A DNA stretch of 64,000 nucleotides, taken from assembly GCA_019914995.1 (NCBI GenBank), contig CM034127.1, positions 8,432,001-8,496,000 on the forward strand, in the 5' to 3' direction. Positions 25,301 through 37,981 of the stretch are shown here, piece after piece. This stretch comes from Acanthochlamys bracteata. Its lineage: Eukaryota; Streptophyta; Magnoliopsida; Pandanales; Velloziaceae. Position numbers and translations under genes: made by a program. Under the pieces are notes generated by a model. That model searched no databases and was not told where the DNA came from. It was given only the letters and a program-made list of their open reading frames with translations. Numbering within the stretch: the first letter of the stretch is position 1; each line of letters opens with the position of its first letter.

Positions 25301-28300
25301 CGAGATGAACTTCATACAAAGCTATAACCCTTATAACCAAACGAAATGTTACCTGTATTTCCGCTATAATCATAATGCTGACCTTCCAATCTCTTCTTTA
25401 AAGGATCCCTCTGCAACATCAGCTGCAAAAGTTAATACTTTGAACAATCTAAATGAAAGACCGTCAAGTTTCCTAGAATTCAGATGGATGTGAGAAAAAT
25501 GCAGACGTGAACACATCTCAAAAATAAGAACCATATAAGCACCATGTTTTTCTACCTCAATTTCAAGGGAAGGAAACCAATATTCTGTTATGTTTTGAAA
25601 AAGAAATAATAAAGAATATATATGTAAATCTTTAACTCTCTCTCTCTGTTGCGACTGTATAGTCTGAAACCAAGATATTGAAGCAAGGCACTGTACTTAT
25701 TAAAGAAGGCTATGAGAACACAAAGTTTCTTCAACTTCTAGATTAAATTTAGAAGTTAATATAAATCAAGATGGACTACTGAACAGCATTCTCTTGAAAC
25801 AGAAAAGCAACAAACTACCAAAAAGTAACTAAATTTTGCTTCCCAGACTACAAAAGACTTCTCCTAATTAGTTTGGTTTGAAATTCTAGAAGTAATCACT
25901 TCTTTACATTTGAGAATCCGATGATAATGGCCAAAAAGAGATAAGAACATAGATAACCAATGAATTATATAATGGAAACTTCTAAAAATCATATATTCCT
26001 AATTTCTCAAGTCAAACATATGACACCTTGGCAACAATCATTTGCAAAGATCAACACAATGAAGACTATATCACTAATCAGTAATTCCTTTTTTTCCCTG
26101 CAAATTTGTTGAAGTCCTATATAAATGTTATTCTGTTCTTTATGAATTTAATCCTCAGAGCTTCAAAAATTCCCTTAAGAACCATTGGACAATTTCAAGA
26201 AAGAGCAAAGAATAGATAGCACTTCCTGATATCAAGATTAGATATTTATCATCAAGAATATTGGTGAAAAGAAATTTGGAAACAAACAATCCTTTTGTCA
26301 GACTAGAAATTCACTGGGAACAGCAAAACACACAGTTTAAGGAATACTGTCCATTAATGGAACTTCACCAAAATTTTTACTCATCATGACGTCTTAAGCT
26401 GCTTTATCAAGAAGAAGAAGAAGAAGAAGAAGAAAATAGAAGATGAAGAAAACAGCTACCACCAAATCAAACAAACTTGTTGAAAAGCTCATACCGCTCT
26501 AAGAGGTGACTGAATCACAAGCAACATATCTGATGGTAAGATAAGTTTGCTTGGACAAAAATTTCAGTTCATTTATTGCTCCCCAAGAGGTACTAATCAA
26601 GAATGACAACACATGAAAGAGCGAAACCAAAGAACACCTTTTCAGCAACTAGTTCAACAGAACTCTCCCCTACTAAAAGGCTCCTCTTTAACATATTTTT
26701 AGAATAACTGCCACTACAGGATCTTGTTAAACGACTACTACATGAAAACAATATATTTGCTAAAATTCTTGACTTATAATCTGGTGTCTGCTCAACTGAT
26801 CTCCAGGTATACTCAACCAAGCATCTCTACTAGTTTCTTAATGATGAAATTAAAAATTATCCAAATCTAGTTTTCTGCTTTTCAAAACTCAATGTTGACA
26901 TTTTTTTTCTATTCATCTTCACATATGCTATACAAGTTAATCCCATTTGTTGGTTCTCAATTATCTGGAGATACCTCTTATTAGCATTGGTTTTCAACAA
27001 AAGATCATAGCAAAAGTATATTATAAGAGGATAAGTCACGAGAAACAATTCATAGTAATCTTTAAAGCAAAGATATGCTCGTATGCCATACAGAAAACTA
27101 TCTGAACTCACTTGCAAATCAACAAACTGTCAATCTACCATATATACTGAAGCATTTTTATGAAGTAGGAACAGAGTTAATAACTTGAGGAGAATCAAAG
27201 GTTGTCAACCATGCTCTTATAACCAGTGGGACTGTAACATCAAAAAGAATGGAAAAAGTAGGATTTAACAAAAAGCTCTACCCATGGACTCTATATAAAA
27301 TTATCAAACTTAGTGGAGAAATGCGACATTAAACTACTTAAGTACCTGTTCATGTTGGAAAATGGAATCAACTTGCAATCTCTGTTCACAAGAAAAAAAC
27401 TTAAGTTAGACGTCTGAGCAGCTTAAACAGCTGCATTATAGCTAGAGTAAAAAAGATATCTGTAACTTACTTTTCCTGGAGCAACTAGGATATTAGACTC
27501 AGCCAGATTAAATGAATTTTTGAAGCCTAAATGCTTAGGTTTCTTCTTCTTTTTCAATTTTGTTGAGACTTCAGAGGAATCAAATTGCAGTGGCCTTTCA
27601 AAGTACATGGTCGACTCAACGTCCAAGTTTCTCCTGCTCTGAGATCCACCATGTAAGGAACGCTGGTCATCTTGGTAGGTATTAGTATCTCCACTGGAAA
27701 CGTCGGTTTTACTTGGTAGACCCTCTGAAACTGCACCAAATGTAAACCGTTGTCTAGCAGTTGCTGTACGAACACGCTTTGTAGGGATAGCCCCAGCATT
27801 AAGTGTGCTGGATGGTCTTTTCCCAGTATATGCATAAGGTTGATTTCCTGATGTGCTCTCCAGACGAGGTTCATAAGGAAAATCTGCACAAGTATCATAT
27901 GGCCTTGAACCAAAGGACTTCTGCTGCATAAGTTTCCTCTTCTTGTGATTAAATTTTGAACTTCCCTCACTAGTTCCAGGCAATGAATATGTGCATGTTT
28001 CACCTTCATCTTCTTCAATTGCATATTCACGTTGTCCATCTGAATCAAGTATGTATTGCATAAGTGAATCTGCAGAATTGAGCGATAAGTTGACATGCTT
28101 AAATAAGTGGGGAAAACCTGCCACAGTGGAAGTCTCACCATCTTCTTGTTGCAATTCATTAAAAATCCTTTTCTGAAGCAATAGACAATATTTACAAATA
28201 ATCAGATAAGAACAAAAGCATTAAGTAGTTAAACTAATAAGATTCTAGCTATTTCCAATAATAGATTATGGCTAATCAAAAGGAAACATGATGCACATAT

Positions 28301-31300
28301 GTATAGCAATTCACATCTCACAACGCTTGCAAAAGTAAGTGTCACAATAAATATATGGCAATTGCAAACTACATAGACCAAGAATAGGTTATTACTAATG
28401 GATGTGTACAGTAAGAAAGGGCCTCATGAAGGCGCTACTACTTATATATTTTACAAACTACTTATCTTATATAGAAAGGCCTAATACTGCAGTCCTTCAA
28501 AAAGCAGGGTTCAAAAATGAAATTGTATAAAATGGTGTTTCGCCATCTAGCACTTGATGTACAAAATGATCTTTCTCAGATGCCAGGTACATGTTCAGCG
28601 CATCATTGCACGATACAATTATGGAAACAAAACTCACTCCAAGGTTTGAAATAGCTATCCAGTAAATTCATAGCTATTAACTGCATGTCACTCCAAATTA
28701 AAGGACGAAACTACCAGTTAGATCAATTACGTATAGGGATATATTGCAAGTCTGTCATATTCTTGGAGACAGTGTTGAGTTACATGAGTTCCATGGACAA
28801 TACATGACAATGCAACTTCAAGCATTTGCACATAGTTCAAAATAGAAGAAACAGCATAAACCAGTAAAAGGAACATATAGTCATTATCTTATGATGATTC
28901 AATTCAGAACAGCAACTTAAGCCAAACAATACATGCAAAAATCAAGGATTTCTTAAAAAAAACTTCAGAATTGATATTTCAGGTAATATGATATATGAAA
29001 TGGAAATCTTTCAAAACTTAAACATCCTGTTGTTAAGAATTAATATTTTGAGCAGAGCTTTCATCTCAATCTCTGGCCACAAACTGCTCATAGAGAAGAT
29101 AAACCAAAGTTCAAACTTGATAAGAGAGAAGTGAGTCTATATTTGAGAAGCACAAGTGAGGATCGCATACACATCCAAACACATGGTAGATGCTTTTAAG
29201 TTTTAGACAAATTAGTTAGCCAAAACTACAAATTCAATAAACGATGTCATAGTTTTCTCATGCAAAAAGGGTGCAGAAACACCAAAACAAGGGCATGCCT
29301 CCATATTGTCACAAAAAGAGGCTGCCAATATTCCTATCTAGCAAACATGCATAACTACATCAGTCATGGGAAATGACAAGGACAGCACAACATAATGGAG
29401 TTATACCTTCTGCAATCCAAACTGTGCCTCAACAGATTCTCTATATGCCTGCATTGCACCGATAGGGACTGTATAGAAGAGACTTTCCTGAAGAAAAAAC
29501 AGACAAAAAAGAATTCAGTAACTAAATATGAGAACAGATATTTATCAGCGAAAAATCTGTCAGAATTCAGAGAAAGACAAGGAAACAAGCAAAAATCCAG
29601 ATGTAACACATAGTGCATGAAGTTCTGTGCATCTGTGTGATATGCAAACCCTTAAAGGTTAGGGAAGCACTATAGGGCATATGGATTCCATGTCAGACAT
29701 GCAGAATGTATTTAGGACTTTTATTACTCCAAAGCAATATGGATTGGCTAGTCCAACAAACCATGTGCATATTTATAAATGATGTAACTGGCTACTTATT
29801 GTTATTAGGGAACATATAAATTCTCATAGCAGTAATAACAATAAGAAACAGTGCAACGAACACAGAACACAAAGAGCAGAGATCTAGGTATACTTCTGAA
29901 AGCTGGCCTTCCCAGCACATTTTGACAGTTCCAGGATCATGTGACCAATCTAGTGTAGCAGGGACATCCGTCGAGGGAGTATGTTGGGAAATGTTATAAA
30001 TTAAAAATCTGCAAGCATAATCCTGAACAGATCCAACATCTGGCTTCAATTTATTCCCAGTACCAACCTGTAGGAACACAAGATCAGCTATAATTTCCAA
30101 CTATTCAAAGTTTTTGAAAGTACACTAGGGGGAAACATTCCAAAACATGAAATATTTCATGTCATTCAAAAGCATAATAACTTTACCTTCATTCAAGCAT
30201 TACCCTAAGCCTCCAAGTGCTAAAACCTAAAATAAAATTAAAGATTGTGGAAACAAGTGCTAAAACCACGAGCTTGGAATAAAATTAAGTATATAGTGGA
30301 AACAGAGCTTCATCACTTGTCTGAAAGTGGAAATTAATACAGAATATAAAGTAACAGATACAAGTAACAACCAACATTCTAGTGGTATAGCTTCCTTTCC
30401 TCCTAAAACTTTCACTAGGTATTATCTGTATCAATTCCACCCTATCATACTTCTACTAATTAAAAACTTGATGTCTACAGCAGGGAAAGAATTTCCAAGC
30501 CACATTCTGGTGATGGTTTCTGGCAAATTAAAGTGAATGACTACCCAATTTTCTAGAGGTACGAACTAAGTAAACAAATATTAAAATGCTGTAGAAAAGT
30601 AAGCAATGGAAATCTAAGTAGTTGTAATGCAAGCATCGCCACATTTATCACAAATTACTATTCCAGTGACATTTCAAAGTAGATCTACATGATATCCAAA
30701 TTACCGGACAATAAAAGGCAAATAAGTTTTCCTACCAGATCATTTTCAGCTTTAACCCCATCAACCTTTATCGATGCATGCAAATTCGAATTGTGCCCAT
30801 CATGCAGTCTACTAGGTGAACTAATGCTTCCACAAGAAACTCTAGCTGAGTTCCAGAACTGCTGAACTGCTTTACTGATTGTTCGAGCTATACTTTTCTG
30901 CCTTCGGCATATGTTTTCCATTTTAAACAGTGCACCGTCAGTAGATACAACCCAACGGCAGACTTGGGCAGCCGCATGAATTTTCCATAAACGCTCCTAT
31001 TACACACCAAAGACAATTTTGTCAGGAATAGAGATCCAAGCCTCAAGTTTTTTGTAAAAATACATTAGGCACCATCAAATAGGATACAAAGTACTTCCTA
31101 GTTCAAACATATTGCCAAACGGTATTATCAGTACATGCTTTCATAAGAAGCAAGGAGGCAAGCACAAGCTGGTATGTTCAAGTTAACCAACCTGTTTGAA
31201 GTCATTTGCCATCCATCCCATTTCCTCAAGAACAAAATCCCAGTGGCATCTTTTCAGTCTGCCCAAAGTAGAATTTGAGGAAGACAATAAACCAGCTCTC

Positions 31301-33471
31301 TTTCGGTTTGCCTGATCATTTACCACACATCTTAGATATAAATTTTCCAAGGACCTTCAGAAAGTAAACTAGAGCTGAGTAACAAACTAAAACACACCTC
31401 AATCATTCGAGCTTCTTTCAATATAGCATCTTCACGAGCTTTTTGTACCCGCTTTGAATGAATTGCAGAAGGACTTTGAAGTTCTGAAGAACCCTTCTTT
31501 GACAGGCTGGAACTTGGTGGCTCATGATTGAGAGGAACCACGTCTTCCAAAACAGAGACCTTGTTTGACTTGGGAGTATCACCCAAGAAGTTGTTAGGTC
31601 TTGTAATGGTGTCACTAGTTATAGTTTTAATATTGTTCAAAGATCTTGCTTCAATTTGCAGGTCAGATCTGTCAGTACATGACACCATTTCATTTTTTAT
31701 CTGAACAGCAGGCTCTTTCATATTTGAATTTAAAGCTCTATGCGCATCTCTATTGTCATCTTCACAAGCAACTGATTCACTTTTTCCATTGGCATGCTCA
31801 TCAGCAACTGGCAAAATACATTCTCTAGAAACACTCTTATCTTGTTTTGAATGGCTATCTTCAACTACTGTATCTTGTTCACTGCCTTCATCTGGACATG
31901 CATCCCATGGCTTAGGAAGCATGCATCTTTCACAATCCTCCCTACCAACAATTTTATCATCTGCACCAGAAGTTTCAGCTTTCATATCACTCCCAGTTAA
32001 GTTTTCAGGAGGATTATCAGCAGAACCATCTTTCACATCAATAGTCTCATCTTGCATCTCAGTAACATCTTTACATGCGATCTCGTTCCATTTAGCCTTG
32101 TCAGAGCTAATGCAGGCATTGGCAGTGTCTACAAAATCATAACTAGCAGAAAAAACACCATCAGAAGTAGCACCTATTTTTCCATCAGAATTGCACATAG
32201 GAGAAGTGCCACCATTAGGAATTTCCTCAGCAACTACATGTGACTGTTTGGCAGGATGGTTACTCTCCTGCAAACTATTGCAAATCTTAGCTTCTGTGGT
32301 ACTTTGCTGGTTTTCATTTATCATGCCATTAGTTGTATGATCATTAAAAACGGCATCTGAATCCAACTGATCATCACGAGACACCTTAGAAGCAACATTC
32401 TCATTCGAACTAGCAGCCTTTGAATTAGATAATGATGAAGCAGTATGTTCTTGAATCCTAGTTTCCCATGGAGACTCCCTACAATATGGCTGCAACGGGG
32501 GCACTAGTGAGGACTTGTAACTATGACCCTGAAACACATCAGTCGAACCAACAGAAGCACCATCACGACATGATCTTGACCTATTTCTTCGTGCATATGC
32601 TTGACTCTTAACGCCAACACGGAATATCACAGAATCATCTGACTCCTTTGCTTTTGAGCTGCTATCTGTCTTTGAAGACTGCTCCAATGCTGCTGCTGCT
32701 GCAGCAGCACTTCTCTTGCCAGCACGCTTGACGATTTTTGCTCCATCAGGATTACTGTTATCATCAAAAAGTAAAAGGTTATCTGCAGTATTTGATTCTC
32801 TGCCAACAGAAGCCGCAGGCGTCCCACTGCTCTCAGCAGAGTCTCCATGAGGCGAGGTAACCAAGGGAAAGCTACCTTTTGCTCCACTGTAGCATCAAAG
32901 GATGGAAACACATAGTCATAACATAGTACACACATACAAAAAAAAAATAATAATAATAATATTGCATAATCACACAATCCTAAAAGTTACTTAGTTTTCA
33001 TACCTTAAAACATATTGATCGCCCAACTGTTCCTTAAGAGAAGTAGAGTGTACACTTAAGGAACCAGCATTGGCAAATTTGAAATCCAAAGGGTTGCCGC
33101 CCTATCAACAAAGATCAACATAAGCTGAATGAGATGGCATATACAACATTTAAATTCTAATCAACAGAATATACAGATCATTGTTTACACACGTTTTCAA
33201 GGAACTCTAGTTCTCTTCTCCGTTCCTCGCGTGCATCATACTGCTGCCTGTAGTGATGAGAGCACATGACAAGGTTCTATATCCAAAGCGAAAAGAAAAA
33301 TGAGAACCTTAATATTGCATCAACATACCGCAGCTCAGTTTGTGCCTTCTCGATTTCCGCACGTTGCGGTGAAGTCTCGTTTTCTAAGTCAATGCCGCTA
33401 TCTGCAAAAGCTCCCATGGAACCAACCTCTGCATTTAAACATGGACGATACACAGAGCTGCATCCATGCAT
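18892..33471 (-). CDS. EAF1: EAF1: HSA/SANT scaffold subunit of NuA4 histone acetyltransferase
   Basis: Twenty coding exons on the minus strand: 33471-33329, 33247-33193, 33101-33004, 32886-31398, 31311-31192, 30996-30736, 30067-29894, 29487-29407, 28172-27471, 27381-27346, 25422-25353, 25231-25035, 24523-24470, 24388-24308, 23708-23571, 23445-23326, 22304-22204, 22019-21801, 21706-21313, 20301-18892. Total 5943 nt, 1980 aa, close to Arabidopsis EAF1A/B. The start is MHGCSS, shared by plant EAF1. An HSA domain lies at about 610-690 (RCHWDFVLEEMGWMANDF...) and a SANT/Myb domain at about 1150-1205 (LWSQFEDQALVVLVHDLG, NWDLVSDAIN). The C-terminal ~470 residues are Gln/Ser-rich with a poly-Q tract at about 1685-1700. 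EAF1 holds NuA4 together in the nucleus; H4/H2A.Z acetylation affects flowering in Arabidopsis. All introns are GT-AG except a GC-AG intron after the exon ending at 23571. Confidence 0.93.
19735..19782 (-). repeat. Poly-glutamine (CAG/CAA) tract in EAF1
   Basis: Mixed CAA/CAG codons encode about 15 Gln broken by one Pro, in the Gln-rich C-terminal tail of EAF1. Such tracts vary in length between alleles. Confidence 0.8.
23446..23570 (-). other. GC-AG intron in EAF1
   Basis: The upstream exon ends CCAAAG and the intron begins GCAAGA; the acceptor is TTACCAG. The joined protein reads PGIPK then GSARQLFQRLQG, which is the conserved EAF1 sequence. No GT donor nearby keeps the frame. AAG/GCAAG is the classical strong GC-donor consensus. 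Confidence 0.85.
25272..25300 (+). repeat. (GA)n microsatellite in a short EAF1 intron
   Basis: About 14 GA units lie inside the 121-base intron 25232-25352, close to its 5' side on the transcribed strand (read there as CT). Confidence 0.9.
26408..26434 (+). repeat. (AAG)n microsatellite in EAF1 intron
   Basis: About eight to nine AAG triplets in the 1.9-kb intron 25423-27345. No gene is seen in that intron. Confidence 0.85.
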
Positions 33472-33474
33472 CAC

Positions 33475-34560
33475 TGTAACAACTACCCTCCAATCCTATC
33501 ACTAGATATCAATCCTAGCAAACATCTGAAATACCACAACAAACAAATCGTTAAATAAGACACTAAATTGAAGGCCCCAGCAAAGATATAAAACAACAAA
33601 ACTCAAAAACACGTAGGTAAAAGTGCAAGCTCAGTGGTCAGGATATGTAAATTATGAATAAGAAATTAGTTACTCCAGACTCAAGGACAAACTTTAACTC
33701 ATTAGTCCCAATCCAACACTTTTGAGTCATTCCCAGGAGCTATGCAGTACCTGTTTGTCAAACATCATGCATGTTGCTATACCAAACTCAACCAACAATA
33801 CATTCCTGTCTCAACATACATGCAAACAGCTTCGTATTCCTGAATAAAAGCTATGAAGATAAATAATACACAACCAACATTTTGACAAATTAGCAAGAAA
33901 CCAGCAACCGGAGCATGTATGCAATACAAACAAGTATACAGTACTTAAGAAATGCTATATGCAACTGAACAGTGAAACCAAACTGCAAATTACCGTTACA
34001 TTAACAAATACATATCATGAGGTCAGATCAACAGCTGCAACAATATCTTATATTGATCAAGCTACTAAGCCCAAACTGGTTCCAGGAGCCATGCATTGGC
34101 TCAAACAACTCGGCCCAATTGTGTCGGGAACAACAATTTCAAACTGCTCCCAGCAGAACAACTGCAACACCCCACCAGAGCATACTCCGGCGAACCGCCA
34201 CGTGTCAGAAGAACACTATTGAAGTAGCCAACACCACACCGGTAAGCGCTCCCGAGAGAAACTAAAGAAATGAGTAGAAATTGAAGGCGAGGGAAGGTAG
34301 GGTTAGGAACCCTAGAGTTGTTCAAACGAGAAGAGAAGGGATTGAAGTTGGTATGAAATAAGTGTTTAGAGATATAGATTGACTAGAGTTTTGATCGATA
34401 TCAAGAATTAAATTGCAGGAGAATTGTTCGATTTTTGAAGGTTTAGTGATGTTGTTCGAGATCGAGCGCGAGCGAGGGAGAGAAGCACGAAGGAGGAGAA
34501 GAGGAAGAAGAAGGTCGCAGGGACGAGGAACAATTTAGGATTCAATTTGGTTCGGTCGGT
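33475..34560 (-). promoter_or_regulatory. EAF1 5'UTR, leader intron and promoter
   Basis: On the minus strand a good acceptor, TTGTTACAG, ends three bases before the EAF1 ATG, suggesting a leader intron of roughly 0.85 kb. The likely non-coding first exon lies in the pyrimidine-rich (minus strand) stretch at about 34300-34520. The exact start site and leader donor were not fixed. Confidence 0.45.
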
Positions 34561-34973
34561 TCCAAGTGAACCAGACCGGACCAGTTTGAGGAGATGAGCC
34601 AGTTTGTAGAGAAATTGCTCATGTTTTCTAAGAAAAAATAAAATAGAATAAACATGTTATAGAAATGTTTGTTTTTGTGACAAATATATTATATATTTTG
34701 TAATCAAAATTATTACAAATACGTAAGATTAGAAAATCTTGCTTGCAAGGACTTGAGATGTGAAATGTTAGAAAAGATGAGATTTGAAAATTTGTAAAGA
34801 ATAAGTTTTTATTAAAATGGAATACAATTCCATCTTTAATATAAAGCAAAATAAAATTTATATAAATATCATTTTTAGTTTTCTCAACAGATCTCAATAT
34901 ATCGTTTATTTCAATAACTTATTTCAACAATACTAATTTATATGGTCTATCAAATAAAAAAAAAATTGAATCA

Positions 34974-35070
34974 CAAAATCTACAGAACAATCTCTCATCA
35001 TATGTATGTTCAGATTTAAATAACTGAGATTCTATATCTCAAAATCTACAGAACAATCTCTCATCATATG
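34974..35070. repeat. 31-base exact direct repeat, 66-base period
   Basis: The unit beginning CAAAATCTACAGAACAATCT and ending TCATCATATG occurs at 34974-35004 and again at 35040-35070 without mismatch. The spacer is 35 bases. It is probably a recent local duplication. Confidence 0.85.
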
Positions 35071-35125
35071 AATTCAAGCTCGATGCGCATATATTACTTA
35101 TCGTAGTTGTCAGATCAAGATCGTT

Positions 35126-35444
35126 CTATATTAACAAAGAAACAATAAAGAAAACCTTGGCTAATGAAGCAGTTGGAGCATGAGCGGAAATTGAGTGAGC
35201 TCCATAGACAAGATAAAGCAGCAAGAGAATGCCATGTTTGGCAAGTCGAAGTAAGACTAGTCTGTCTCGATAGTTGAGAAAGGAGAAGAGTTGAACTACG
35301 GTATCATTAGGCAAGCTTGTCCAATCGATGATTACCGGTCGCAACTATCCGCAAATTTTCAACGCAATTGACTTCACCGCTGCCATCATCTGACAACTGC
35401 CATCTATCTTTTAAACTGTGGCAATTCCGACGCCTCTTCGCCAT
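35126..35444 (-). pseudogene. F-box protein pseudogene fragment (ARABIDILLO-like)
   Basis: The minus strand encodes IDWTSLPNDTVVQLFSFLNY followed by RDR, an F-box closely resembling the ARABIDILLO family start (DWTSLPDDTVIQLFSCLNYRDR). The frame then breaks by one base. In the next frame TSTCQTWHSLAALSCLWSSL continues the same domain, and the first frame resumes at SAHAPTASLAK. A possible N-terminal piece, MAKRRRNCHSL from 35444, is in yet another frame. ARABIDILLO proteins are Armadillo-repeat F-box proteins promoting lateral roots; no Armadillo repeats follow here. At least two frameshifts and truncation make this a dead copy. Confidence 0.7.
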
Positions 35445-37981
35445 GAATTTTATAGAACCAGATCAAATTCAAAAATCAACACAAAATCTTAGAACTAGCA
35501 AGCTCTCCATCTTCACAATATCTCAAAATTCAATTACAAAATAAGGAAAAGCATAAATTCAATCCCCCAACAAGGTTTTTCAAAGTAGCAATAGTTCTTC
35601 CGTTGCTTTCTAATTGCTTCTTTCTAAAATTTCTACTTTATTCCTTTTTTTTTTCTAGCTTACCAAATCTATCTAAATGCAATCGATAACAATTTATGAA
35701 CATAGGAGACCAAGAGATTGAATTTTATATAAATTCTTTTAAAAAACTCGTAATTGATCAGGTTTGATTTTTCTCTTTTGTTTCCAGGAGAGAGACAACA
35801 GAGGTTTGGGATTCTTTCTTTCGCCGGAAAGAAGGAAAAGAGAAGATTGAAAAAGAGAGCAGTATGTGTCTAGACGATTAAGAAGGTATTGGTGTTGCTA
35901 TCGTTGTGATTATTCTTGTTGTTTGTTGTTGTTGTCTTTGTGATCGTAATTATTGTTGTTTTTTGTTGTTGTTGTCGCTGTGATTGTTGTTGTTGCTTGA
36001 AAAAACAACGTCGACGATGAACTCTAAGAGATCATTTTTGTTATTGTTGCTTGCTGCTGCTATAGGCTTGGTACTGTTGATCCGATAGGTCGATCTGTTG
36101 ACCTATCGAATCAACCCAAAATTTATCGATCCGACAACTTTAGGGTTATTTTTTGGTTTGTGACAATTGTGCACTTACTCAACAAGCATTAAACTACACT
36201 GAAATAATTTTGTATGATTGTAGCCTCTTATATTCGTAGTTATCATATTTTAATAACTAATCTTTAGCAAAAGATTCAATCCTTAAGTTATTTCATAAGA
36301 AAATGTAGATTTCTTATTTTGAAGATCTTATTCTGAGTTTTATGAAACTGGATCCCTTTTTTGTAAATGCATCCAAGTAAGTTTGTAAATCAATTCAAAC
36401 TGAAATTAACTTATTTGTACTTCTATTCAAAAGTAAAAATATTTGATAATTTTTTCTTATTTTAATTTATAAATGCTATTTTTACTTAGTTTTGTATATT
36501 TAAATAAAAATGTTAAATTTTACTAGAGTTTCATAGTAATAAACCTAGAAATTCTTGTTTGAGTTTTGCTTTTAGGAATAAACTTTGCTAGAGTTACTAT
36601 GACATCTAAGAGGCTGGAGATAGACAGCTTTCTACACATGTAACCAAAGATTTAACCAAATAAATTAGTTCCTTTTAAAGAAAAAAAAAGAAAAAAGAAT
36701 AATGTATCCCAACATAATTAACTGTCTTCAAAATTTTAGTAGCTTTTAGAACGTTTAGCATCAATGATGGAAGCCTTTCATTCAAGTATTACTAGATGTA
36801 GGCTTGGTTTAGAGTTACGTTTTTATTTCATTTAGCTCATCTATTTTATTTTCATATATTTTAATAAATTTTATGTAATATTATATAAAATTTATTTTGA
36901 AATTTACAAAGTTATAATTTTATGCTATAAAATTTTATTATTATTTATTATTTTTTTTAAAATAAAAAAATAGAACTTGGTTTTTGAAATATGATAAAAA
37001 TATTTTTGTTTTAAAAAACTTTAATCCATAAGCACTTGCTCCATAATAACATTTATTATAAGTGCTTGAAATAAGAGTAACACATAATTAACAAAAGAAG
37101 AAGTGGAAACGATGCTTTGTCCTTAATTCCTGTTTAATTTGAAATAAAGAAAAGTCTAAATAAGTGTCGTTGGGTATCTAAGTAGCATAATATTTTCTTT
37201 GAGAGAAGTTGCATCAAGGGATACAATAAAATAGCTTAAAATAGAATATAGTTGTTCATCATCTAATTTATTTATCGAATAATCAAACCACTTGAGAATA
37301 TATACAAGGTTGTTACCATGCTATCTACGGAAGGAGTGTTTAGGAGTGTTTATAAAATAAAGTTTTTCTAAAACAAAAAATATTTTTACTTTTTTTAAAA
37401 AATAAGATTTATTTTTTATTTAAATAATAATAATAATATTCAATTAAAAGATCTCATTATGTAGAATTTTTTTATATTTTCTAAATTTTAAAATAAAATT
37501 TCTATATATTTAAGATAAAATTTTAATATATATTTTCTAAAATATATATTAAAAAATATAAAATAAAAAATTAATAATAAGTGTTTGAGAAACGCAATTC
37601 CAAACGCATTTGAATTTTCATATTGGACCACTTTCATTAGTTTTTTTTTTTGTTTCTTAAGATGTAGAACCTAGCAATCAATTCTTTTTCCACTTGCTAA
37701 GGGTTGAACTATATTTTTCTAACCGGGAGAACAAGTAATAACATTTAGAATATAAACACTCGAGTTATGATAAATTTTAAGATTAGTATTTATATTTCAT
37801 AGTAAAATTTCATATAGAAGTAGTTCTTGTTTTATTATGCCAAATTTAAACATTGATTTTTATTTTTATTTCAGAACTAAAAGCTCAATCAATTTTCTTT
37901 GTCGCTACTAAACAAATCCATTTTTCCCTCCTACACCTTTTTGGCTCACTAGTTTCTCTCTCGGACTCAAAATTTTCTTCT

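Larger units (their letters stand above)
34561..37981. other. Intergenic region between EAF1 and pfkB kinase
   Basis: These two genes are divergent. The region contains the F-box pseudogene fragment (separate entry), a 31-base exact direct repeat (34974-35004 and 35040-35070), a GTT-rich low-complexity stretch at 35885-36000, an inverted motif GATAGGTCGATC/GACCTATCGAATC near 36085-36110, and two AT-rich MITE-like copies (about 36800-37060 and 37340-37610). The last ~350 bases are the kinase promoter and leader; TTTATTTCAG just upstream of 37876 could be a leader-intron acceptor. Confidence 0.5.

Noticed and set aside
27554..28159. 201-codon ORF on the minus strand
   Set aside because: Alternate frame of the EAF1 exon 28172-27471; the other frame joins both neighbouring exons and matches the family.
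31753..32142. 129-codon ORF on the plus strand
   Set aside because: Lies wholly antisense to the large EAF1 exon 32886-31398, which has family-conserved sequence and matching phases.
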